Below, one piece after another: positions 31,725-43,351 of a DNA stretch of 64,000 bases. The notes beneath the pieces are model-generated. The model saw only the letters and a list, made by a program, of their open reading frames with translations, did not search any database and was not told where the DNA came from. Every line of letters starts with the position of its first letter. The stretch's first letter is position 1. A program made the position numbers and the translations under genes. The stretch comes from Palaemon carinicauda (taxonomy: Eukaryota; Arthropoda; Malacostraca; Decapoda; Palaemonidae): the NCBI RefSeq assembly GCF_036898095.1, contig NC_090757.1, forward strand, positions 63,729,081 through 63,793,080, written 5' to 3'.

Positions 31725-33980
31725 GTTTGTGACCTGGGGAGGGGGTTGGGGTGGTTTCCCCCCTGGCTAGGGTTTGTGACCTGGGAAGGGGGTTGGGGTG
31801 GTTTCCCCCCTGGCTAGGGTTTGTGACCTGGGAAGGGGGTTGGGGTGGTTTCCCCTCTGGCTAGGGTTTGTGACCTGGGAAGGGGGTTGGGGTGGTTTCC
31901 CCCCTGGCTAGGGTTTGTGACCTGGGAAGGGGGTTGGGGTGGTTTCCCCCCTGGCTAGGGTTTGTGACCTGGGAAGGGGGTTGGGGTGGTTTCCCCCCTG
32001 GCTAGGGTTTGTGACCTGGGAAGGGGGTTGGGGTGGTTTCCCCCCTGGCTAGGGTTTGTGACCTGGGGAGGGGGTTGGGGTGGTTTCCCCCCTGGCTAGG
32101 GTTTGTGACCTGGGAAGGGGGTTGGGGTGGTTTCCCCCCTGGCTAGGGTTTGTGACCTGGGAAGGGGGTTGGGGTGGTTTCCCCCCTGGCTAGGGTTTGT
32201 GACCTGGGAAGGGGGTTGGGGTGGTTTCCCCCCTGGCTAGGGTTTGTGACCTGGGAAGGGGGTTGGGGTGGTTTCCCCCCTGGCTAGGGTTTGTGACCTG
32301 GGAAGGGGGTTGGGGTGGTTTCCCCCCTGGCTAGGGTTTGTGACCTGGGGAGGGGGTTGGGGTGGTTTCCCCCCTGGCTAGGGTTTGTGACCTGGGGAGG
32401 GGGTTGGGGTGGTTTCCCCCCTGGCTAGGGTTTGTGACCTGGGGAGGGGGTTGGGGTGGTTTCCCCCCTGGCTAGGGTTTGTGACCTGGGAAGGGGGTTG
32501 GGGTGGTTTCCCCCCTGGCTAGGGTTTGTGACCTGGGAAGGGGGTTGGGGTGGTTTCCCCCCTGGCTAGGGTTTGTGACCTGGGAAGGGGGTTGGGGTGG
32601 TTTCCCCCCTGGCTAGGGTTTGTGACCTGGGGAGGGGGTTGGGGTGGTTTCCCCCCTGGCTAGGGTTTGTGACCTGGGAAGGGGGTTGGGGTGGTTTCCC
32701 CCCTGGCTAGGGTTTGTGACCTGGGAAGGGGGTTGGGGTGGTTTCCCCCCTGGCTAGGGTTTGTGACCTGGGAAGGGGGTTGGGGTGGTTTCCCCCCTGG
32801 CTAGGGTTTGTGACCTGGGAAGGGGGTTGGGGTGGTTTCCCCCCTGGCTAGGGTTTGTGACCTGGGAAGGGGGTTGGGGTGGTTTCCCCCCTGGCTAGGG
32901 TTTGTGACCTGGGAAGGGGGTTGGGGTGGTTTCCCCCCTGGCTAGGGTTTGTGACCTGGGAAGGGGGTTGGGGTGGTTTCCCCCCTGGCTAGGGTTTGTG
33001 ACCTGGGAAGGGGGTTGGGGTGGTTTCCCCCCTGGCTAGGGTTTGTGACCTGGGGAGGGGGTTGGGGTGGTTTCCCCCCTGGCTAGGGTTTGTGACCTGG
33101 GAAGGGGGTTGGGGTGGTTTCCCCCCTGGCTAGGGTTTGTGACCTGGGAAGGGGGTTGGGGTGGTTTCCCCCCTGGCTAGGGTTTGTGACCTGGGGAGGG
33201 GGTTGGGGTGGTTTCCCCCCTGGCTAGGGTTTGTGACCTGGGAAGGGGGTTGGGGTGGTTTCCCCCCTGGCTAGGGTTTGTGACCTGGGAAGGGGGTTGG
33301 GGTGGTTTCCCCCCTGGCTAGGGTTTGTGACCTGGGAAGGGGGTTGGGGTGGTTTCCCCCCTGGCTAGGGTTTGTGACCTGGGAAGGGGGTTGGGGTGGT
33401 TTCCCCCCTGGCTAGGGTTTGTGACCTGGGAAGGGGGTTGGGGTGGTTTCCCCCCTGGCTAGGGTTTGTGACCTGGGAAGGGGGTTGGGGTGGTTTCCCC
33501 CCTGGCTAGGGTTTGTGACCTGGGGAGGGGGTTGGGGTGGTTTCCCCCCTGGCTAGGGTTTGTGACCTGGGAAGGGGGTTGGGGTGGTTTCCCCCCTGGC
33601 TAGGGTTTGTGACCTGGGAAGGGGGTTGGGGTGGTTTCCCCCCTGGCTAGGGTTTGTGACCTGGGAAGGGGGTTGGGGTGGTTTCCCCCCTGGCTAGGGT
33701 TTGTGACCTGGGAAGGGGGTTGGGGTGGTTTCCCCCCTGGCTAGGGTTTGTGACCTGGGAAGGGGGTTGGGGTGGTTTCCCCCCTGGCTAGGGTTTGTGA
33801 CCTGGGAAGGGGGTTGGGGTGGTTTCCCCCCTGGCTAGGGTTTGTGACCTGGGAAGGGGGTTGGGGTGGTTTCCCCCCTGGCTAGGGTTTGTGACCTGGG
33901 AAGGGGGTTGGGGTGGTTTCCCCCCTGGCTAGGGTTTGTGACCTGGGAAGGGATGTCCATGGGGCCCTGTCCCCTGGCTA
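31725..33980 (+). repeat. 47-bp G-rich minisatellite, 47 full units plus a degenerate 48th
   Basis: The unit starts gtttgtgacctggg and ends ccctggctagg, and repeats with an exact 47-bp period from 31725 to 33933. A 48th unit (33934-33980) is diverged. Almost the only variation is ggga versus ggaa after gacct; the ggga form occurs at units 1, 8, 14-16, 20, 29, 32 and 39. One unit has cccctctgg. Each unit carries runs of 3, 5 and 4 G followed by 6 C, so G-quadruplex or hairpin structure is possible. Confidence 0.97.
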
Positions 33981-34123
33981 TGGGTTGTGACCTGGGAACC
34001 AAAAGTGTTAGTTAATCACGTTTTGGCCTGTTTTCAGCCACCTACATAAACCATATATTTTTACAAGTGGTTATCTCGTGCTTATTTTGCATTTCTGACC
34101 ATTATTATTGCTGAAAATCACTC

Positions 34124-34312
34124 TTTGTTCCGTAACCGAAATACAAACCACGCTATTTACAAAGGGTTACCTTTTAGCGTAGCTGAAATGGCGAGCCATT
34201 AGAATTTAACGAGGGTGTATTACCCCCGCGCTAGTTAGCGGGGGGGTAGGGGAGTGGTAGATAGCTACCCCTCCTCCCCCTTACACACAGGTGAATACTC
34301 ACTTTCACTTTT
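34124..34312. repeat. Left inverted terminal repeat of DIRS A
   Basis: It begins tttgttccgtaaccg. The reverse complement matches 41765-41925, including the block around cgctagttagcgg and the segment gtgaatactcactttcact. The extreme left 45 bp also pairs with the first half of the internal complementary region. Confidence 0.9.
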
Positions 34313-35379
34313 GGCTCGGACTGTGACAGACGTCTCTGTCTTGGTCCTCTCTTGGCAGCCATTGTTTGTTTTGTCTTTACTTAATCGCTTACTTTTCATT
34401 TACTCAATATATATGTAAACATGTTTTCATGTTTCTATATATATTTGAGTATAGAAATAAGTAAGTTTCCTTTTCAGATTTGTGTGTGTAGTGTTCGATA
34501 TCTACGTGGAGTCCTCGGCAGTTAGGCCACCACGGCGTAATTTTATGGGTGGCGATCGAGTTTGACTTATGTCTTTCTCTCTCTCTCTCTTGAGGTCGTT
34601 CACCCTTTTACTACGTGTTACTACGCCCTTGTAGCTTCCTTTCCGTGTGGGGGGGTTGCTACGCCGTACGTTTGTCTCAATTAGTTATGAATCTAATTGT
34701 AGTTGTTTTTTGTTTTTCAGCTTGTAGAATGATTCCTTTCGGGGTTTTCGTTCTTTCTTTAGTGTTCATTCATTTTTAAATTACATAATTACATAGTTAC
34801 ATAATTATAATTGTTATAATTCTGTTTTGGTAACAGCTCTCCTTCCGTGAGTGTAAGTGGTTGTCAGGGCACGTGCCTGTTGTGTAATTCTTGTTCCTTT
34901 CCCTCGGGATTCCTCTTCGGAGCCTTCCCGGGGGAATGAATGTGTACTAATATTATTTGTTTTATTTTTTTACAGTTACCAATCTAGTTCGTTTCTGTAA
35001 TATGGCAACGGTGTGAGCTGTCTGGTTGAGTCCTGGGGATTAGGCTGTTGCTGCCTCCCCCCTTGTATTTTCGTCAGGGGCGTGTCTCCTTCTACTGGAA
35101 GTACTCCCGTGACGACGGACAGCTCTCCAGTTCATTTTAGAACTCTCAGGAGGCTTGCCTCCTTGGGCAGGTAACTTTCCTTCCGAGGGAAGTTTTTTCC
35201 TGTCCAGGCTTGAGTTTTTCCCCTTTTGGGGGGTTCTTCTCTTGCCTTTTTTTCGTGCGACTATGCTCTTGGTGCTGAGCGGTCGCACCTGCAGTTTCGC
35301 TCAAGGGGCTGGGCAACTGCAGGAGCTCCTCTTCGGAGGATTGCTCCTTTTAGGTCACTGGCTGACCAGTCTCTTCCAC
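34313..35379. other. DIRS A leader region, no intact gene
   Basis: Longer than the leader of copy B. The Cys-rich Gag N-terminus found in copies B and C is not recognisable here. Homology to copy B becomes clear only from about 35380 (gagactcctcttcgg). ORFs here do not correspond to known DIRS proteins. Confidence 0.5.
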
Positions 35380-38180
35380 GAAGTGTTTCTCTTTCGTTCG
35401 CGAGAGAGTACACTCATAGAGACTCCTCTTCGGAGGTTTCTTCTGTTGCTGTTGCTGTTGGCCTCCCTCGCCGTAAGGCCCACCGTCCGCCTCGTCGTAA
35501 GGGCCTCTCATTTCCCTATAAGGGTGCTTGAGGCGCCTTTTTGGATCTCCGTTTGCAGCCTACAACTCCTTTTTCTCGATCTTCCGCCTTGGTGCAGATG
35601 GACAGCAGTCTGATCTCGTCTTCCGACGGGCAACGGTCTTCCCGACGGACAACGGTCTTCCTGACGGACAGCGGTCTTCCGACGGACATCAGTCTCCCGG
35701 CGGACAACGATCCCTTCGGGGCAAAGGGTTGCCCCCACGGGGGTTCTTCCCTTGCGTGTCAGGGTTTCCCTGCGCGCCCTTCTGCTGTGTTCTCTCCTGC
35801 TCCTGCTCAGTGTTAGCACACAGGCGCTCTTCTGCTCATCAGCGCTCTCCTGTTCGTCAGCGCTTTCAAGATGATCATCCCTGCTGTTCCTGTTGGTTCC
35901 TGTTACGCGCCCTGTGCGCCCACGTTCGCCCTCGCGATCTAGAACTTCGGTTCAGGTCGGGGTCAAGGACTCTTCTTCTATGCGCAGGCTTCCACGCGTA
36001 GCCTTCTGCTCGTCAGCGGTCATCAGCTCGCCAGCGATCATCAGCTCGCCAGCGATCACCTGTCTCTCGGCGATCTCCGGATCGCCCGCGTGTGTTACAG
36101 CCGGCACGCCAACGTTCTCCAACACTTCTGAAGGAACATGGTTCGCCAGCTACTAGCTCACCTGCGCATGCTGATCGCCATCGCGCGACCCTCAACTGCG
36201 GGTGCTGATCGCCATCGCGCGACCCTCAACTGCGGATGCTGATCGCCATCGCGCGACCCTCAACTGCGGATGCTGATCGCCATCGCGCGACCCTCAACTG
36301 CGGATGCTGATCGCCATCGCGCGACCCTCAACTGCGGATGCTGATCGCCATCGCGCGACCCTCAACTGCGGATGCTGATCGCCATCGCGCGACCGCACAC
36401 CTGCGGATGCTGATCGCCATCGCGCGACCGCACACCTGCGGATGCTGATCGCCATCGCGCGACCGCACACCTGCGGATGCTGATCGCCATCGCGCGACCG
36501 CACACCTGCGGATGCTGATCGCCATCGCGCGACCGCACACCTGCGGATGCTGATCGCCATCGCGCGACCGCACACCTGCGGATGCTGATCACCATCGCTC
36601 GACCCTGCGCATGCTGATCACCATCGACCCTCAACTGCGGATGCTGTTCGCCATCGCGCGATCGCCCACCTGCAGATGCTGCTCGCCATCGCGCGACCCT
36701 GGCATACTGATCACCATCGCGCGACACGGCGCATGCTGATCACCATCGCGCGATCGCTCACCTTCGCATACTGCTCGCCAACGCACGATCACTCACCTGC
36801 GCATGCTGCTCGACCATCGCGTCGGCATAACACAACGCGCCATTGCCAACCTGCGCGTTAGCGCTCACCAGCTCACCACCGATCGCTTGTTGATCCATAT
36901 CGCCAGCGGTCTTCCTCGCCCACGCGGCAGCGCGTTTCCTCGCCATAGCGCTAACGCTTGCGTTCGCCGCCTCGGACTCGCTCTCATCCACCTGCCCACC
37001 CTCACGACCGCTCGCCTGCGTGTCTGCGCGCCCACACGCCCACGTGCCTGCACGTCTACGCTCATGCGCGTCCGCGCCCATGCTCTCCAATGTTCGCCCA
37101 CGCGCGAACCAACGGTTTTTCCATCGCGCGGACGGATGGTGTTCTGTCGCGCGAACCTACAGTGTTTCTTCGCACAAACGTCGGCTTATTTCTTGCAGTA
37201 TCCATTGCTCGTCTATGGGTTATCGCTCGCCGACCACCAGCTCTCGCCCTTCCTACCACCAGCTCTCGCCCTCTTTCTGCGCTCCTTCGCTCACCTTCGT
37301 TTGCGTTACCGCGCATGGGCGCTTCCACGTTCGCCCACGCGGAAATCTTTGAATTTCCGTCGCGCGAGCTCCAGGGTGATTGCAACCACGATTCCCAATG
37401 GGGTTTTCGCAGCATGGCCAGCCTGGCGAGTTCTTCTGGAGCGTATTTCCAGAACACGACCTCACCCCGTAAACGCAGAGCATGGCACTTGCAAGAATAG
37501 GAGAAACTTAAGGGAGATCTGAGCAACACTCCTCTTTCCTGAACCTGGGTTAGCCCTTCCCCGTCATTCCCTGGAAGGATTTTTGGCGGGGGGGCTTTCC
37601 GTTCGAGATTTCTCCATCGGACAAGGGGTGACTGCTTACCTCTTCCTCTGGGAGCTTACCAGGTTCTTTCCCTCCTCGGTTACGGCCCGAGGTTTGGTTC
37701 AAGGAAGCTACAGGAAGATCAAGGGTACTTTCCTCCTCTCGAGCTCAGGCACCTTGGCCTTTCGTCGTTAAGTATCTAACTTGCGGACAAGCTCGATGTT
37801 GTACCATCTGGACGCGCTGACTGAGGGCTTCCTTCGGGTGTCTCATCTGTGGAGGTCGACGACCTCAGACACCCTTCCATCCTTGAGAAGAGTTTGTTTG
37901 TGCCCAAGGACAGAGACTTAGACAGCTGCTGTGCGGAGGAAATCGACTTCCGGTTTCACTCCTCCAAGGCGCTTTCTTCCAGACTCTGCAGGGCTCCAGC
38001 GCCCTTTTCTTTCAACCACGTCGGCCTAAGTTATCGGCTACGACAACTGGGGCAAGGTGTCCAATTGCAGTTTCCTCCTGTCAGGAACAGATGGCACGGG
38101 AGACTCCCCCGGGGGGGGCATAGTCCTAAAAGGAGTTCACGAACTCTAGGATTGCAGGTTTTTCGCTGGGAGGATGCTTA
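35380..38180 (+). pseudogene. DIRS A gag, decayed and repeat-rich
   Basis: Pieces in all three plus frames align with the copy-B gag: RRKAHRPPRRKG at about 35470, an Arg/Ser/Pro-rich part, and a C-terminal piece (37849-38181) resembling the RLRHASLLGKNLFEPQD region of copy B. The middle is a 34-35 bp minisatellite (36166-36610). No frame stays open through the domain. The high GC and CpG content contrasts with the surrounding AT-rich DNA. Confidence 0.65.
36166..36610 (+). repeat. 34/35-bp tandem repeat inside DIRS A gag
   Basis: About 12 units built on atgctgatcgccatcgcgcg. The first block has 34-bp units (accctcaactgcgg) and the second 35-bp units (accgcacacctgcgg). A diverged tail runs to about 36780. 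Copy B carries the same 35-bp family at about 50804-50960. The period is not a multiple of three. Confidence 0.93.
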
Positions 38181-38419
38181 AGGTTACTCATCCGAATGAC
38201 AGCTTCCCGATGCCCATTCCCGCACAATCTCTGTGATTAGCTAAGGATATCGCGCCTGCCGTCTCTGTCAGCGAATTCAGTGTCTCTGAACCTCTATGCC
38301 ATAGCGTCAGCAGAGTTGCCCGGTTGGGCAGAATGATCCATACCTTAGGCGAAGGTCTTCCTTAGGATCATCGACGGCTTCACCCCCGGCCCCCTCAGTC
38401 GATCCTTTCTTGTAAGGAA

Positions 38420-38654
38420 GGATCTGAGAGGGGATGTCCGTAGTCGACCTCTCAGCCCTGATCAAGTTTGTCGAACAAACTTCGGCCAGCGTAGACCAGC
38501 AGAATCGATCAGACTGGTAACGAGGCGACAGGACTCCTTAAACCCTGGATCGGAAGGACGGGTACTTTCAGTTTCCATTCCATCCATCTTCCAGGGTGCT
38601 CGTCGAATTCAGCCTAGACTGCAAGTATTCCTGCTTATGATGCAGTGTGGCTAT
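38420..38654 (+). pseudogene. DIRS A reverse transcriptase N-terminal fragment
   Basis: The sequence aligns with copy B around SVIDLSALNRFV (here VVDLSALIKFVEQT) and on through the LDLKDAY region to about gcctagactgcaag at 38610. It then stops at the inserted block starting near 38655. About 260 bp of copy-B RT, including the YLDD box, has no counterpart. Confidence 0.65.
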
Positions 38655-38901
38655 CCCGCCGTGGCATAGCAGGTTTGTTTCCCCAGAGAACTCTCCCTGC
38701 CTTCCTCTTGGCCGCTCAGGTGCAGGCTTCCGCCTCCTCTGCTGTTTGGAGGGCTGGTCAACTCCGGTAGGCTCGGGTTCGACCTTCTTCAGCGCCGGGA
38801 CAAGCTTCCGGATGCTTACCATGAGTGTGGGCTCATGGTATTTTGCTTGGAGCCTTCTCTTCCTCTGCCTCAACATCTGGAGTATCTGGCCATGATATTG
38901 A

Positions 38902-39009
38902 GTCAACGGCCTTACCACGTTGGAAACCCCGCTTCTCGTCCGTCCAGCGAGGTTAAGCAACGTCGTTACTTGGATGGGTGACCACCTGGGGACGCCAGAT
39001 TCTGTTACC
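38902..39009 (+). rRNA. 5S rRNA-like segment (pseudogene or 5S-derived retroposon part)
   Basis: It resembles animal 5S rRNA from end to end: gtcaacggccttaccacgtt, then cttctcgtccg, then gttaagcaacgtcg, then tacttggatgggtgacca, then cctgggga. Internal promoter boxes A and C are recognisable. About ten bases normally between aacgtcg and tacttgg are missing, and helix-closing bases differ, so a working 5S rRNA is unlikely. It sits at the right end of an insertion within DIRS A and directly precedes resumed RT sequence (about 39012). Confidence 0.85.
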
Positions 39010-39011
39010 AC

Positions 39012-41135
39012 ATCCTCCGAGCCTTCCTTTCGGTTGACTGTGGCAAGACTGAGGAGAGTCGCAGTACCTGTTCTCAGTCAAGCAGAGCTTTCAGCCCTAC
39101 CTTGGAACGTTTCCTAGTTCTCCTTTCCTCATTGACCCGTCTATAGTCCGAACGGTCGCCTCAGGATAAGTTCCATGTGGGGCGATCCAAGTTCCGGTGG
39201 CTTCAGGCAATGTTTAACCGGACTCCCTGGCCCTATGGGACCAGCGGAACTATTAGACCTGCAATGGGTGTTGACCTATGGAGCCTCTTGATGGTAGTGG
39301 ATATTCTCGTCCTTTCCCCACATTCTTGATGCGGTTTTCGGACTCGTCAAAGGAAAGGGGGAGGGGGGGCATGTTCCGGTCCAGGCCTATGGTCAAGACC
39401 TGAAGGATACCTCTCCATCATTCAGGCAGGCTTAAGGGCCTTAGTCTGGCCCCTCTACAGATCCTACAGCTCCTGCCGAGTCGCCCCGTGCGCGTCGACT
39501 TCATGATTCTGGCGTATTCTAACCAGCAGGGGACGCATTTTCACACCTTCACATCTTGCAGTAGAGATACCGGGATGATTGAGATTCTCTCAATACCACC
39601 ATCGGCTCTCTCATTCCAGGCAGGGGAATGTTCTCTCAGACTATCCGAGCAGAGCCTCGTAGAGAGAGTGTACCTGGGGGTCTTTGACCTTGGGTAACCA
39701 GCAAGTGCTGGTCTGGGGGACCTGATCGCGACAGCTTGGAACCTCAAGCTTCCGCTATTCTTCCCCCCCAGTCTCAGACCCCGAGACTCTGGCAAGATGC
39801 ATTCCGGTGATGGTGGGACAACTTCGATGCCTGCGTCTTCCCTCCTTTTTGTCTGTGGACAATGGGTCTCAACAAGACCAGGTTGTCTGTCAACCTTTCA
39901 ATGGGAGAGCTCCACTGGGACTATGCGCAGAACGGTTTCTGGACCCTCTGCTTCCCCTGACGGAACTCCCTGGAGAGCTTCTCCCACGGCGCAGACTACT
40001 CAAGCAACCACACTGCGACATCTCTCCCGAACCGGGGCGTCGCTTCGGCTTCATGCCTGGAGACATTACGCTTCCTCCTCAAGAAGAGACAACCCGCTAC
40101 AGTCGCGGTACGGAGGTCGCGTCATCTGAGATAGTCATCCACAGGGGTCTCCCAGGCAAAGTGAAGAGTCTAAGGTGGTTGGTGCCGTGGGAGATATACC
40201 TCTTCCCTTGAGGCCTCTTCTCCAGCATTAACGGTCTTATTGCCTTTCGGCGGGAGGAAACTCCTTTCCGCTCTCGGCAATGAAGCCTGTCGCTCAGCCT
40301 TTTCCTGACCTTCAGGCTTAAAGGAATAACTTTTTCCTGCCCGCTGGATCTATCCTCGCTCATGCGAAGCTACGATCGTCCCTGCCCTAGTCGGAGGAAG
40401 ACCCCTAACTTGGAGCATGGCTCGGACTTTTAGTCCTTTAAGAGATCTTCTCAAGACCCTTTACGACAGGCCTCGGATTGTATTCCGCCTTGGGTCTCCT
40501 GCTCACTCTGGCCACGGCCAGTGTGTAAGCAATCTTCTTGGTCTCTTACGACTCCCCCCTTTCTAAGGAAGAGGGGAAGGCAACATTCAGGCTCGCTCCT
40601 GAGTTGTTGGCTAGACTCAGAATCTGGGGGTCCCGGCCCTTCGGTCCGATTCATTCAAGATTTCGAGTCTCCATTCTGTATCTGATGTCCCAAGACCTTC
40701 TCTTTCTTGCCAGTAAAGGAATCGAGAGGTTAGCGCTGGGAACAGCTGCAGTTTGTACCTTCTCTTTCTTGCCAGTAAAGGAATCGAGAGGTTAGCGCTG
40801 GGAACAGCTGCAGTTTGTCCTCAGTTGCAGCCGATTTGGGAGCACAAGGAGGACATGGGGGGAGAGTCACCAGTATACCTCTTCGGCCCGGACTCAAGGA
40901 CATTCATCTCGACCTGTCTCCAGACCCTCCCCCGCCACGTCGCCCTACAGCACGATGTTGGATACATCGCAACATCCCTCGTCTTCGAGTAATACTACTC
41001 GGTGACGCAGGTGCTACAAGCTGGAGTCTGGAAGCGTCTAATGACCTTCGCAACCCGCTTCCTGCAGGGCGTGACCCACAGGAGTCTCGATACGTTTTCT
41101 ATCGCTCTGTGGTGGCTACACAACAGCTGGTCTAA
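39012..41135 (+). pseudogene. DIRS A RNase H and tyrosine recombinase remnants
   Basis: The region aligns with copy B 54640-56773: gcaagactgagga at 39043, the ctctggcaagatgc block at about 39787, and the recombinase end cacaggagtctcgatacg at 41080 with an ACACAACAGCTGGTC terminus. Many frameshifts break it into short ORFs. A 62-bp tandem duplication (40696-40757, 40758-40819) lies inside the recombinase part. The catalytic Arg and Tyr regions cannot be read in one frame. Confidence 0.72.
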
Positions 41136-41596
41136 CCTCAGGCTCCTTTTTGGACAGGTAGCAGAAGGTTGAGGGCATTGTTATCAGGTTTTAGTCTGCA
41201 TGAACGAAAGAAGTATGTCTGGCCCTTACTTCTTTCTTCATCATCCCCTCTACGGGGAAGCAGCATCCTGGTCTCTGCATAGCTGACCTCGAACCTCTGC
41301 AGGTAAACCATGCTTCCTTGTGTTCCGAGTATTGAGTCAATACTGTCGCGTCCCCCATACCCTGACGAGGTGGTATTGGGAACGTCCTAACCCAGAGTTC
41401 CTTCTGGAACTCCAGGTCAACTGCCTAGGACGGGTCACACTTCTTCCTTCACACACAAGCTTACGTAGGCCACATGGTTCCTTGCGGAGCAAGGAACTTG
41501 TGAGGTGCAGGGACTCCTTTTCTCGAGTGCGACTCACTCGGATTCTGAGTCCCCGGGTAAAGCCAAAGCCAGTATGGCTGGGGACTTTCCACCCTT

Positions 41597-41712
41597 CCTA
41601 AGGGGTAAGTCACCCTTTGTAAATAGCATGGTTTGTATTTCGGTTACGGAACAAATGACAAATTCGAAGATAATTTGTATTTTTCCTAACCATACAAACC
41701 TTAGCTATTTAC
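41597..41712. repeat. Internal complementary region of DIRS A
   Basis: The left half (ctttgtaaatagcatgg...ggttacggaaca) is the reverse complement of the element's left end. The right half (aatgacaaattcgaagat...atttac) is the reverse complement of its right end. The two halves joined equal the junction of a circularised element. This is the hallmark of DIRS architecture. Confidence 0.92.
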
Positions 41713-41764
41713 ACATATTTGCCCGCCAGCCCTGTCCCCCAAGACAAGTCCTACCTCTAAGTGA

Positions 41765-41968
41765 AAGTGAGTATTCACCTGTGTGTGAGGGGGAGGAGGG
41801 GTAGCTAGCTACCACTCCCCTACCCCCCCGCTAACTAGCCCGGGGGGGTAATACACCCTCGTTAAATTCTAATGGCTCGCCACTTCAGCTACGCTAAAAG
41901 GTAACCCTTTGTAAATAGCTAAGGTTTGTATGGTTAGGAAAAATACAAATTATCTTCGAATTTGTCAT
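41765..41968. repeat. Right inverted terminal repeat of DIRS A
   Basis: Reverse complement of the left ITR over about 160 bp, followed by a right-specific end (aaggtttgtatggttagg to cgaatttgtcat) that pairs with the second half of the internal complementary region. Confidence 0.9.
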
Positions 41969-42347
41969 TTTATGACATTTTCCCTCCCAAAAAACCCCGG
42001 CTTCCCACTGGTGTCCCCCATAATTGTCTTTATATAAGGGTTCCAAAAATTCATGAATGGGTGGTTTGCCCCAATAATCATGATCAGAAATGCTTAGAAC
42101 ACAAGAAAGCGAGTAGGAAAAAAAATGGTTCTTGTATTTAGCTAGAAATTAAATATGAATTTTGTGTTAAAATATGATACAGTACTTTAATTACTAGTTA
42201 AAGTGGAATTCGCTATAAGAAATGGATGAGTGCTAGCTAGTTTGTAATTTTTTTCTAAATGTTCAATGAGGGCTGGGGTATAATAACTTACACATCGGTT
42301 GATTAAAATGTGAAGTATTTCTCACTTTTAAATCCATTGTTTGTTCT
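41969..42347. other. Non-coding stretch with dispersed-repeat similarity
   Basis: No gene. From 42195 to about 42335 it resembles 30825-30870 and 31085-31170 (ctataagaaatg, gggctggggta, taataacttac). The same dispersed repeat therefore lies on both sides of the minisatellite and DIRS A. Confidence 0.5.
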
Positions 42348-42473
42348 GGTTCAGGTTTTGGGCGGAGGGATTCGCCTTTCCATTGGCACCCTAGTTATTT
42401 TATTTTTTCCACATCTGGAGGAACTGGCCGCTGATATACAAAGGGTCCATTTTCTCTATGTGTTTAATGGGGG

Positions 42474-42475
<2 letters not shown>

Positions 42476-42546
<71 letters not shown>
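42476..42546. repeat. (TA)n microsatellite
   Basis: About 70 bp of uninterrupted TA/AT repeats following a short R1 repeat fragment (42413-42475), inside the family-2 remnant. Confidence 0.95.
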
Positions 42547-42549
<3 letters not shown>

Positions 42550-43258
42550 CTTTTTTCTATACATTCTTCCTTAAACAGAATATTTCCTATTACAGTGAGC
42601 CCTCGTTTATTGCGGTAGATAGGTTCCAGACCCGACCGCGATAGGTGAAAATCCGCTAAGTAGTGACACCCTATTTACCTATTTATTTAACATGTATATT
42701 CAGACTTTTAAAACCTTCCCTTGTACGTAGTACTGTTAACAAACTACCCTTTAATGTACAGAACACTTAATGCATGTACTACAGTACCCTAAACTAAAAC
42801 AGGCACAAATATTAAAGGCGATTTTATATCATGCGTTTCCTAAACACGCCAAAAAGCACGATAAAAAATGGCAACCAATGTTTTGTTTACGTTTATCTTT
42901 GATCATAATGAAGAAACAAATGGATTTAGTGTACACATCTGTGTATAGGTTAGTTTTTGCATTGATTATATAGATTATTCAGTACAGTATGTTGATTTTG
43001 TTATTACCAATGTTTTACTTAATTTTTCTTAGGACTTCCAAATGAAATGTTTTTCTTTATGACGCCGCCTGAAACGACGGTGTCATAAAGTACGCTGAGT
43101 AAACAAACGAAGGCATTTAACGCGCATGATGAAAGTGATAAATAATGATATTACAGTAAAAGCTTTAGAAAATATGTTATTACAAATATTATTTACAGTA
43201 TCTATATAAAATCATACAGTACAGTACATACTGTACGTAGCAAAGCAGGAAAACAATT

Positions 43259-43260
<2 letters not shown>

Positions 43261-43349
<89 letters not shown>
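43261..43349. repeat. (GA)n microsatellite in the Tigger-type element
   Basis: Uninterrupted GA tract of about 88 bp in the non-coding arm downstream of the transposase. Confidence 0.97.

Positions 43350-43351
<2 letters not shown>

Larger units (their letters stand above)
34124..41968 (+). mobile_element. DIRS-type tyrosine-recombinase retrotransposon, copy A (decayed)
   Basis: Ends are defined by inverted terminal repeats (34124-34312 and 41765-41968) and an internal complementary region (41597-41712). The interior matches copy B: Gag remnants, RT fragment, RNase H and recombinase-derived sequence. All frames are broken by many indels. A ~357-bp block (38655-39011) replaces part of the RT and includes a 5S rRNA-like segment. 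DIRS elements use a tyrosine recombinase, not an integrase, and replicate through a circular intermediate. Confidence 0.88.

Noticed and set aside
31725..33980. CRISPR-like array because of regular repeats
   Set aside because: The 47-bp units are directly adjacent, with no unique spacers, and the genome is eukaryotic. It is a minisatellite.
36166..36610. CRISPR array or repeat protein gene on the minus strand
   Set aside because: The 34-35 bp units have no spacers, and the minus-strand ORFs are by-products of a stop-poor GC-rich repeat in DIRS gag.
37253..37529. Open frames on both strands in DIRS A at 36.8-37.5 kb
   Set aside because: Stop-poor GC-rich repeat DNA gives open frames in most readings; none shows a domain.
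38902..39009. Functional 5S rRNA gene
   Set aside because: About ten internal bases are missing and stem bases are altered. It is a relic or part of a retroposon.
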